Of a DNA stretch of 53,203 nt, positions 32,813-40,138 are shown one piece after another. Origin of the DNA: Actinomycetospora soli (GTDB lineage: Bacteria > Actinomycetota > Actinomycetes > Mycobacteriales > Pseudonocardiaceae); assembly GCF_021026295.1 (NCBI RefSeq), contig NZ_JAJNDA010000027.1, positions 1 to 53,203 of the forward strand, written 5' to 3'. The first letter of the stretch is position 1, and each line of letters opens with the position of its first letter. The notes under the pieces were generated by a model, which did no database searches, was not told the DNA's origin, and worked only from the letters and a program-made list of their open reading frames with translations. The translations under genes were made by a program, and so were the position numbers.

Positions 32813-33597
32813 GCGTCCCCGCCGAGCAGGAGAAGCGGGACGACTCCTATTCCCATCTCGCACCCCTGCTCGCGGAGCACGCCTCGCTCCCGCCCGGTGA
32901 CGGGCGCCGCGAGGCGCTGCGGGACCGCCTGGTCCAGGGCTACCTGCCGCTCGCACGGCACATCGCGCGCCGCTTCGCGCAGCGCGGCGAACCGCAGGAG
33001 GACCTCGAGCAGGTCGCGACGGTCGGCCTGATCCACGCGGTCGACCGGTTCTCTCCGGAGCGCGGCTCGGACTTCCTCTCCTACGCGGTGCCCACCATCA
33101 CCGGGGAGGTCCGCCGCTACTTCCGCGACAAGGCGTGGTCGACCCGCGTCCCGCGGCGGCTCAAGGATCTGCGTCTCGCCATCGGCTCGGCGATGCCCGC
33201 GCTCTCCCAGGAGCTCGGCCGCGCCCCGACGGCGGGCGAGCTCGCCGAGCGGCTCTCGAAGCCGCGCGAGGAGATCCTCGAGGCGCTCGAGGCGGCCAAC
33301 GCCTACCGCTCCAGCTCGCTCGACGACATGCTCGTCGACGACCCGTCGTCCGGCCGGCTCGCCGACGTCCTCGGCACCGACGACGACGAGCTGACCCAGG
33401 TCGAGCACCGGGAGACCGTGCAGCCCGCGCTGCGCCGGCTGCCGGAGCGCGAACGCACGATCGTCATGCTGCGCTTCTTCGGTGGCATGACCCAGACGCA
33501 GATCGCCGAGCGCGTCGGCGTCTCACAGATGCACGTCTCACGCCTGCTCACCCGCACCCTCGCCGCGCTGCGTCAGGACCTGTCCGAGGGCAGCTGA
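32809..33597 (+). CDS. RNA polymerase sigma factor, SigB/SigF/SigG family (second copy)
   Basis: A 262-residue group 3 sigma factor with region 2 (LPLARHIARRFAQRGEPQEDLEQVATVGLIHAVDRFSPERGSDFLSYA), region 3 and region 4 (MTQTQIAERVGVSQMHVSRLL). It is closely similar throughout to the sigma factor at 12848-13696, including the NAYRS-SLDxMLVDDP linker, so the two modules are duplicates. GTG at 32809 overlaps the rsbW stop. Its 3' end overlaps the convergent selB gene by 25 bases. Confidence 0.93.
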   Translation: MSVPAEQEKRDDSYSHLAPLLAEHASLPPGDGRREALRDRLVQGYLPLARHIARRFAQRGEPQEDLEQVATVGLIHAVDRFSPERGSDFLSYAVPTITGEVRRYFRDKAWSTRVPRRLKDLRLAIGSAMPALSQELGRAPTAGELAERLSKPREEILEALEAANAYRSSSLDDMLVDDPSSGRLADVLGTDDDELTQVEHRETVQPALRRLPERERTIVMLRFFGGMTQTQIAERVGVSQMHVSRLLTRTLAALRQDLSEGS

Positions 33598-35387
33598 CGC
33601 ACCGCGTGCCCGTCCCCCTCGGGGCGGGTCCGCCCGGTGCGGCCGAGCAGTTCGAGCAGCGGCACGGCCACCCGGCGGGTCGTGCCGAGGGCCTGGCGCG
33701 CGGCCGACACCGTGAACGGTTGCTCGAGCGTCGCGAGCACCTCGACCGCGCGGTCCGGGGCGTCGGGCCGCAGGTAGATGCCGTCGGCGACACGCAGCAG
33801 CTCACCGGCCTTCACCACGGCCCCCAGCTGACGGCCGCCCAGCCCGAGTTCGGCGAGCCGGTTCGCCTCCGGCGCCGCGAACGGCGCGTCGGCGAGGTCC
33901 GCCAGCACGGTCCCCACCGCCTCGCGCACCGCCGCGGGCAGTCCGCCGTCGCCCGCCCGCCGGATGCGTCCGCCCTCCTCGACGAGGTCCGGGCAGCGCG
34001 CGAGGACGAGCGCGACGAGCCGCTGCTCGGGCAGGTCCAGGCCGCGCTGCGCCGCCCGCGTCGGCAGGCCCGGCTCGAGCGGGTCGGCCGCGGCGTGCTC
34101 GGCGACGAGCTCGACGAGCCGCGCGGCCAGGTTCCCGAGGTGCTCCGGGTCCACGTACCAGCCCGCGGCGGAGGGTGTTCCCGACGGCGGGTCGGCGAGG
34201 CCGAGGCCCGCGAGGTCGGCCGCGCGGAGGACCCGTCGTCGGGAGAGCTCGACCGCGGTGTCGGGGGTGCCGTCGCTGACCGCGAGCTCGCCCGCGCGCG
34301 CCCGGGCCGCGCCGCGACGCCGCAGCTCCGGCGGGCGGACGTCGAGCACCGTGACGCCACCGAGCACGGCGTGGGCGCCGGGGTCGCGCAGCAGCGCCCG
34401 GTCCCCGGGCCGGAGGGGGAGCGGCTCGCGCAGGGTGAGCCGCACCGTCCGCGCGCCCGGTGCGGCGTCCGGCGCGTCCTCGCGGGAGAGCGGACGCACC
34501 CGTGCCGCGACCGCGGCCGACCCGACGTGCACCATCACCTGCGCGGGCAGCCGCCCGACGACCTCCGCGCCCCGCGGCGGGTGCACCCTCACGTCGACGA
34601 TCCCCGCGTCGAGCCAGCGGCCCGGCGTCCGCAGCGTGTCGCCGCGCGAGACCTCCTCCAGCGGGACGCCCCGCAGGTTCACCGCGACGCGTGCGACCCC
34701 GGTCGCCGTCCCGACGGCCGCTCCCAGGGACTGCAGGCCCCGCACCGCCACCGTCCGGCCACCGAGCTCCAGCTCGTCGCCGACCGTGATCCGGCCGGCC
34801 CCGAGCGTGCCGGTGACCACCGTGCCCGCGCCGCGGATCGTGAACGCGCGGTCCACCCAGAGGCGCACGTCGGCGGTCGGGTCGGGGTCGGGCAGCCGCC
34901 CGGCGAGCGCGGTCAGCTCGGCGCGCAGGTCGTCCAGTCCCGCGCCGGTCGTCCCCGACACGCACACCGCGGGCAGCCGTCCCAGCGTCGACTCCGCGAG
35001 GTGCTCCAGGGCCTCGTCGCGCGCCAGCTCGGGCTCCATGAGGTCCGAGCGCGTCACCACCAGGACGCCGTCGTGCACGCCCAGCGCGTGCAGGGCGTCG
35101 AGGTGCTCGCCGGACTGCGGCATCCACCCGGCGTCCGCGGCGACGACGAACATCGTGGCGGGCACCGGCCCGACCCCGGCCAGCATCTGCGTCACGAACC
35201 GCTCGTGCCCCGGGACGTCGACGAACGCGAGGGTGTCGCCGCCCACGTCGGTCCAGGCGAAGCCCAGGTCGATCGTCATGCCGCGCCGCCGTTCCTCGGC
35301 CCAGCGGTCGGGCTCCATCCCGGTCAGGGCGCGGATCAGCGTCGACTTGCCGTGGTCCACGTGCCCGGCGGTCGCCAGGACCTTCAC
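33573..35387 (-). CDS. selB: Selenocysteine-specific elongation factor SelB
   Basis: A 604-residue SelB. The GTPase domain starts MKVLATAGHVDHGKSTLIRALTG (G1), with RRRGMTIDLGFAW, FVDVPGHERFV (G3) and VVTRSDL (G4). Two beta-barrel domains follow, then C-terminal winged-helix domains (from about residue 370) that bind the SECIS hairpin. It delivers Sec-tRNA to UGA codons. GTG at 35387 overlaps the selA stop (GTGA). The likely Shine-Dalgarno GGAGGG lies within repeat-derived sequence. DPPSGTPSA (34178-34192) is encoded by the 15-bp repeat. The 3' end overlaps the convergent sigma factor gene. Confidence 0.95.
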   Translation of the reverse strand: MKVLATAGHVDHGKSTLIRALTGMEPDRWAEERRRGMTIDLGFAWTDVGGDTLAFVDVPGHERFVTQMLAGVGPVPATMFVVAADAGWMPQSGEHLDALHALGVHDGVLVVTRSDLMEPELARDEALEHLAESTLGRLPAVCVSGTTGAGLDDLRAELTALAGRLPDPDPTADVRLWVDRAFTIRGAGTVVTGTLGAGRITVGDELELGGRTVAVRGLQSLGAAVGTATGVARVAVNLRGVPLEEVSRGDTLRTPGRWLDAGIVDVRVHPPRGAEVVGRLPAQVMVHVGSAAVAARVRPLSREDAPDAAPGARTVRLTLREPLPLRPGDRALLRDPGAHAVLGGVTVLDVRPPELRRRGAARARAGELAVSDGTPDTAVELSRRRVLRAADLAGLGLADPPSGTPSAAGWYVDPEHLGNLAARLVELVAEHAAADPLEPGLPTRAAQRGLDLPEQRLVALVLARCPDLVEEGGRIRRAGDGGLPAAVREAVGTVLADLADAPFAAPEANRLAELGLGGRQLGAVVKAGELLRVADGIYLRPDAPDRAVEVLATLEQPFTVSAARQALGTTRRVAVPLLELLGRTGRTRPEGDGHAVRQLPSDRS

Positions 35388-36727
35388 GACGACGCACCCT
35401 CCGGGTGCAAGCAATGCGTCACTGCGTGCGATGAGTGCCCGGAACGCCACTCCGTGACCGCCCGCACCGCCGCCACCAGCCGCGCGTCGTCGTCCGGGAG
35501 TACCGACCGCAGGTCGAGCAGGCAGCGGCCCTGCTCCACCCGCCCGACGACGGGGTCGTCCCCGGCCCGCAACGCCTCCGCGTACGCGACCGGCAGGGCC
35601 ACCGCGGCACTGGGCAGGTCGACGCCCGGCGCGCCGCCCCCGCCGACCTGGGCGGCGCAGTCCACGACCTCCCCGCCCACGGCCGCCGCCACCGCCGCGG
35701 CCCGGTCGCGGAGCGCGGGGACGTCCGCCTCGAGCATCGCCCGCACCGGCGGCACGGGCCCGCGCAGCGTCGCCTCCAGCGCCGCGAGCGTCAGCTTGTC
35801 CACGCGCAGGGCGCGCGCGAGCGGGTGCCGCCGCAGCCGGTGCACCAGGTCGGCGTCGCCGAGGAGCAGCCCCGCCTGCGGCCCGCCGAGCAGCTTGTCC
35901 CCGCTCGCCGTCACCAACGGGACCCCCGCCCGCAGCTCGGTCGCCGCGTCCGGCTCGTCCGGGAGTACCGGGTGCGGCGCGAGCAGGCCCGACCCGATGT
36001 CGGCGACCACCGGCACGCCGAGCCCGGTCAGCTCCCCGGCGGGCACGCTGGACGTGAAGCCCTGCACCACGAAGTTCGACGGGTGCACCTTGAGGATCAA
36101 CCCGGTGTCCGGACCGACCGCGGCCGCGTAGTCGTCGACCCGCACCCGGTTCGTCGTCCCGACCTCGCGCAGCCGCGCCCCGGTCGACTCCAGCAGCTCC
36201 GGCAGCCGGAAGCCGTCGCCGATCTCGACCATCTCGCCGCGCGCGATGACGATCTCCCGCTCGGCGGCGAGCGCGGTCGCCGCGAGGACCAGCGCCGCGG
36301 CGCCGTTGTTCACCACGTGCACGCCGCCCGCGTCGGGCACCGCGTCCGCGAGTGCCGCCATCGCGCCCGCGCCCCGCTTCCCGCGGCCTCCGGTCGCGAG
36401 GTCGAGCTCGACGTCGGTGGTGCCGGCCGCGGTCACCAGCGCCTCGCGGGCCGCGCCCGACAGCGGCGCCCGCCCGAGGTTGGTGTGCAGCACGACCCCG
36501 GTCGCGTTCAGCACCGGCCGCAGGCTCGCCGCACTGCGCGGCAGGTCCGCCACCACGGCGTCGACGACGTCGTCCGGCCCGATCTCCCCGGCGCGCGCCC
36601 GCTTCTGCGCGGCGAGCACGACGTCCTTCACCCGCGCCTTCCCGACGACCGCGACGGCCTGCGCCACCCGCGGGTCGGCGAGGACGGCGTCGGTGCGCGG
36701 GATCCGCCGTCGGGGATCGGTCGTCAT
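35384..36727 (-). CDS. selA: L-seryl-tRNA(Sec) selenium transferase
   Basis: A 447-residue PLP enzyme converting Ser-tRNA(Sec) to Sec-tRNA(Sec) with selenophosphate. Features: RPVLNATGVVLHTNLGRAPLS, VVNNGAAALVL, VHPSNFVVQGFT, and the PLP lysine in TASGDKLLGGPQAGLLLG. The last 19 or so residues (from about 429, SHAVTHCLHPEGASS) are encoded by a half copy of repeat family B and are probably not ancestral. ATG at 36727 overlaps the permease stop (ATGA), and the stop overlaps selB. selD is not in the window. Confidence 0.95.
   Translation of the reverse strand: MTTDPRRRIPRTDAVLADPRVAQAVAVVGKARVKDVVLAAQKRARAGEIGPDDVVDAVVADLPRSAASLRPVLNATGVVLHTNLGRAPLSGAAREALVTAAGTTDVELDLATGGRGKRGAGAMAALADAVPDAGGVHVVNNGAAALVLAATALAAEREIVIARGEMVEIGDGFRLPELLESTGARLREVGTTNRVRVDDYAAAVGPDTGLILKVHPSNFVVQGFTSSVPAGELTGLGVPVVADIGSGLLAPHPVLPDEPDAATELRAGVPLVTASGDKLLGGPQAGLLLGDADLVHRLRRHPLARALRVDKLTLAALEATLRGPVPPVRAMLEADVPALRDRAAAVAAAVGGEVVDCAAQVGGGGAPGVDLPSAAVALPVAYAEALRAGDDPVVGRVEQGRCLLDLRSVLPDDDARLVAAVRAVTEWRSGHSSHAVTHCLHPEGASS
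35399..35441 (-). repeat. Repeat family B, half copy at the selA/selB junction
   Basis: GGGTGCAAGCAATGCGTCAC followed by TGCGTGC matches the arm of the long hairpin at 26273-26400. It lies within the end of selA and just before selB. Confidence 0.75.
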
Positions 36728-37770
36728 GCCGTCCAGGATCCACCCACCGCCACGACCACCGAGCACACCACCCCGATCAGCACCGTCCCGACCGTCACCG
36801 TCGCCAGCACCCGCGTCGGGAACACCCGCCGCACCATGAGCAGCGACGGCAGGCTGATCGCCGGCAGCGTGACCAGCAGCGCCGCGGCGATCACCGGCGA
36901 CACCCCCGCCGCCAGGAGCGCGGCGACGGCGGCGATCTCCGCGCCGGTCGGGATCGGCAGCAGCGTGCCGGCCACCGCGAGCAGCACGACGATCGCGACC
37001 ACCACCGCCCCGTGCGTCCCGGCGAGCCCCGCGCCGACCGGGAACAGCACACCCCGGAGGGCGCCCAGGGCGACGACGAGCACCAGGTACTCGGGCAGCA
37101 GGCGCACGGACAGGCTCCCGAGCGCGGCGAGGAACCGGATCGGCAGCGGGCGTCCGTCGTCGCCCGAGTCCGTGGCGACGACGAGGCCGGTCGGGTCGGG
37201 CGCGTCGCCCGCCCGCCGGGCGGCGAGTGCCCCGACCGCGACGACGCCGAGCCCGGCCGCCAGCCGCAGCAGCGTCCACGGCCACGGCAGCACGAACGCG
37301 CAGAACACCAGCACGACCGGGTTCAACGCGGGGCTGGCCAGCCAGAACGCGAGGGCGGCCCGGACGTCGGCCGCCCGTTGCCGCAGCCCCACCGCCACCG
37401 GCGCCGAGCAGCAGCTGCACATCATCCCCGGCACGGCGAGCGCGCTCCCGACGACGCTGCCGCGCCGTCCGACCACCCGCGCCGTCCAGTCCGCCGGCAG
37501 CACGGTGCGGATCGCCGCCGCGAGGACGAGCCCGGTGACGAGCGCCGGCCAGATCGCGAGGAAGTAGGTCCCCGCGAACGCCAGGCCGGCCCGCAGCGAC
37601 ACCCCGTCCGCGGGCAGGATCGACGACCCGAGCGACCCGGACCCCGCCACCGACGGCACCTTCACCCAGTACGGCTGCCACTTGGCCCAGACCAGCAGCA
37701 GGACCGCCAGCAGCCCGACCCCGACGACCGGGATCCACGTGCGACGGGGAGCGGTCGGTGTCGTGGTCAC
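36724..37770 (-). CDS. Membrane permease, ArsP/DUF318-like, coupled to selA
   Basis: A 348-residue protein with about 8-10 transmembrane segments in two halves joined by a polar loop (RRAGDAPDPTGLVVATDSGDDGR). The motif VPGMMCSCCSAPVAVGLRQR followed by AALAFWLASPALNPVVLVF is typical of the ArsP/YraQ (DUF318) permease family, some members of which export organoarsenicals. Its stop overlaps the selA ATG, and it lies within a selenium island, so transport of a selenium compound is a reasonable hypothesis. No direct evidence of substrate. It starts after a strong hairpin at 37822-37860. Confidence 0.82.
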   Translation of the reverse strand: MTTTPTAPRRTWIPVVGVGLLAVLLLVWAKWQPYWVKVPSVAGSGSLGSSILPADGVSLRAGLAFAGTYFLAIWPALVTGLVLAAAIRTVLPADWTARVVGRRGSVVGSALAVPGMMCSCCSAPVAVGLRQRAADVRAALAFWLASPALNPVVLVFCAFVLPWPWTLLRLAAGLGVVAVGALAARRAGDAPDPTGLVVATDSGDDGRPLPIRFLAALGSLSVRLLPEYLVLVVALGALRGVLFPVGAGLAGTHGAVVVAIVVLLAVAGTLLPIPTGAEIAAVAALLAAGVSPVIAAALLVTLPAISLPSLLMVRRVFPTRVLATVTVGTVLIGVVCSVVVAVGGSWTA

Positions 37771-37821
37771 GGCGACCGAGTCTGCGCGCCCGGTCGACGG
37801 TCCGCAGGCTGATCATCGCCG

Positions 37822-37860
37822 CCCGGAGACGGACGAACGGGCCGTTCGTCCGTCTCCGGG
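37822..37860 (-). terminator. Perfect 19-bp-stem hairpin between fdh and sel gene groups
   Basis: Positions 37822-37840 and 37842-37860 are exact reverse complements around a single base, with core GAACGGGCCGTTC. It lies 9 bases after the NrfD-like gene stop and 52 bases before the permease start, all on the minus strand. It may end fdh transcription or attenuate expression of permease-selA-selB. A related GAACGGGCCGTT is in the rrn leader (52730-52741). Confidence 0.65.
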
Positions 37861-37868
37861 GCGGGGCG

Positions 37869-38957
37869 TCAGTTCCCGGCCGCGGGCACGTAGTGCCGGT
37901 CGGGCGGGGTGGTGCCGGCCTGCACGGCCTCCTCCCGACGGCGGATGCGCTCGCGCTGGGGCACGACGATGTGCGCGGGGTCGTTGGCCGAGGCGATCCC
38001 GGCGTCGAACACGCCGAAGCGGGTGAGGGCGGAGCCCGCCATGAGCGCGAGCCCCGAGAGCGCCGCCGACCACCGCTTCTTCCGCCCGACGACCGCCCCG
38101 ACCGCACCGGCGGCCAGGCAGGCCTTCGAGAGCGTCATGAGCGTCTTCGCGCGGCCCTTGTCGTAGACGTCGGCGAGCATCCCGAGGTCACGGGTCATCT
38201 TCTCCTCGGTGACCAGCTCGACCACCGCGCCCGCGACCGCCAGCCGGGCGGCCGGCTCGTTGTCCCGCACCGACGCGGCGACGAGGCCGAACCCGCCGCC
38301 GGCGGCCGCGGCACTGCCCGCGAACAGCACGGGCAGGTGGCGGTGCGCCTCGTGCCACGTGGGGACGGCGGTGTTCGAGATCAGCACCGCGGTGTACGTC
38401 GCGAGCGCCGGCCCGACGACGGCCGCGCCGACCCCCGCGACGTCGCCCGCGCGCTGCACGAACCGCCCGGTGCCACGCTCGCCCAGGTAGGGGCGCAGCG
38501 CCTCGGCGCCCGCCGCCGCCGTCGCGAAGGCCGCGAAGGGGGAGAGGATCCACGAGCCGACCGAGAGCGGCGAGGTCGGCTTGAACACCCGCAGCATGTG
38601 CAGGAAGCGGCTCGGCCGGTGCAGGTCGTGGATGAGGAAGACGGTGCCGCCCATCGCGCCGCCGGCGGCCACGTAGCGGCCCGCCCGGCGCAGGGTCGGC
38701 CGGTCGGTCGCGACCGCCATCGCCGCCAGCACCGACGACGAGCCCGCGAGCCCGCCGAGGAACAGGTACAGCGGGACGTCCGGGTTCTTCCAGACCGGCG
38801 CCTTGATGATCGGGCGCCCGTAGTAGCTGCGGAACTCCGCCTCGGGCACCTGGAGCTGCTCGCCCTTCCGACCGCGACTGCGCCCCCGCCGGGGCTTGAC
38901 CTGGTCGTGGTCGATCCGGGAGCGCTGCGGCATCCGGGGGTTCAGGTCCTCGGTCAC
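37869..38957 (-). CDS. NrfD/PsrC-like membrane subunit of formate dehydrogenase
   Basis: A 362-residue membrane protein. A long polar N-terminus (RGRSRGRKGEQLQVPEAEF..YYGRPIIKAPVW) is followed by about 8 transmembrane segments (LYLFLGGLAGSSSVLAAMAV, GGAMGGTVFLIHDLHRPSRFLHML, LATYTAVLISNTAVPTWHEA). These are the usual NrfD features, including the quinone-site-like LHRPSRF segment. It should pass electrons from FdhB to the quinone pool, in place of the cytochrome b subunit of E. coli enzymes. It lies 49 bases after fdhB. GTG at 38957. Confidence 0.87.
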   Translation of the reverse strand: MTEDLNPRMPQRSRIDHDQVKPRRGRSRGRKGEQLQVPEAEFRSYYGRPIIKAPVWKNPDVPLYLFLGGLAGSSSVLAAMAVATDRPTLRRAGRYVAAGGAMGGTVFLIHDLHRPSRFLHMLRVFKPTSPLSVGSWILSPFAAFATAAAGAEALRPYLGERGTGRFVQRAGDVAGVGAAVVGPALATYTAVLISNTAVPTWHEAHRHLPVLFAGSAAAAGGGFGLVAASVRDNEPAARLAVAGAVVELVTEEKMTRDLGMLADVYDKGRAKTLMTLSKACLAAGAVGAVVGRKKRWSAALSGLALMAGSALTRFGVFDAGIASANDPAHIVVPQRERIRRREEAVQAGTTPPDRHYVPAAGN

Positions 38958-39006
38958 GGTCGAACTCCCCCGTCGGCGTGCTCGTCCCGATGCTCCGTCG
39001 ATCGGC

Positions 39007-40104
39007 TCACCGCCGGCCGCCCTTCCAGAACGCCGCGACGGCGGCCACCCCGAGCCCGACGGCGGTCAGCGCCGCGTTGCGCCACATCTCGGGCAGGTCC
39101 CGGGTCGTGACGATCGGGTCCGGCGGCAGGCCGTAGACCTCCGGCTCGTCGAGCAGGAGGAAGAACGCCCCGTCGCCGCCGACGCCGTCGTTCTCGTCGC
39201 GGCCGTACAGGCGGGCCTCGTTCACCCCGCGGTCGTGCAGCTCGGCCAGGCGGGCGTCCGCAGCGGCCTGCAGCTCGTCGAGGTCGCCGAACTGGATCGA
39301 CTTCGTCGGGCAGGCCTTCGCGCACGCGGGCTCGAGCCCGCTGCCCAGCCGGTCGTAGCAGAGCGTGCACTTGTGGGCGCCGCCGTCCGACCCGCGGACG
39401 TCGATGACGCCGTAGGGGCACGACGGCACGCAGTACCCGCAGCCGTTGCAGATGTCGTCCTGCACCACGACGGTGCCGAACTCGGTGCGGAACAGCGCGC
39501 CGGTCGGGCAGTTGTCGAGGCACCCGGCGTGCGTGCAGTGCTTGCAGACGTCGGAGGACATGAGCCACCGGACGTCGCGCTCGTCGTCGGGCGTCTGCTG
39601 GCCGTGCGCCCCGGCGTCGGGGAGCAGGGTCAGCAGGTCGACGGTGCCCGTGCCCGAACCCCCCGGGCCGGGCGGCGCGGTCGCCGCGTCCCGCGCCTTC
39701 GGCAGCGCCCCGCCGCCGAGCGCGGGCAGCCCGCTGGGGATGTGGCCCGTCGTGACGTCCGCGGTCGACGCGCCGCCATGGGCCGTGGTCGCCGACCCGT
39801 GCGGCCGGACGTCCTCGATGAACGCCACGTGCCGCCAGGTGGAGGCCCCGAGGTCACCGGTGTTGTCGTAGGACATCCCGGTCAGCCGGTAGAGGTCGGA
39901 GGCGTCGGTCCCGTCGTCCGGGACGAGGTTCCACTCCTTGCAGGCGACCTCGCAGGCCTTGCACCCGATGCACACCGAGGTGTCGGTGAAGAACCCGACG
40001 CGCTTGGGGTGCGACGGGTCGAAGCCCGCGTCCGCGGCCGGGTCGGGGAGCTCGCCGTAGAGCGAGTTCGCCGTCCCGGAGAACGCGTCGAAGACGTTGG
40101 TCAT
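39007..40104 (-). CDS. fdhB: Formate dehydrogenase iron-sulfur subunit
   Basis: A 365-residue ferredoxin-like subunit with four [4Fe-4S] cysteine groups: CIGCKACEVACKEW, CKHCTHAGCLDNCP, CNGCGYCVPSCPYG and CTLCYDRLGSGLEPACAKACP. One transmembrane helix is near the C-terminus (AALTAVGLGVAAVAAFW). It carries electrons from FdhA to the NrfD-like subunit. A Gly/Ala-rich insert of about 70 residues between clusters 1 and 2 (GSATTAHGGASTADVTTGHI...) is longer than usual. ATG at 40104; the 34-base gap to fdhA contains a short repeat also found at 23227-23250. Confidence 0.93.
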   Translation of the reverse strand: MTNVFDAFSGTANSLYGELPDPAADAGFDPSHPKRVGFFTDTSVCIGCKACEVACKEWNLVPDDGTDASDLYRLTGMSYDNTGDLGASTWRHVAFIEDVRPHGSATTAHGGASTADVTTGHIPSGLPALGGGALPKARDAATAPPGPGGSGTGTVDLLTLLPDAGAHGQQTPDDERDVRWLMSSDVCKHCTHAGCLDNCPTGALFRTEFGTVVVQDDICNGCGYCVPSCPYGVIDVRGSDGGAHKCTLCYDRLGSGLEPACAKACPTKSIQFGDLDELQAAADARLAELHDRGVNEARLYGRDENDGVGGDGAFFLLLDEPEVYGLPPDPIVTTRDLPEMWRNAALTAVGLGVAAVAAFWKGGRR

Positions 40105-40138
40105 GATCGGACTCCGCTGCGCTTCGTCTCCGTCGTCA

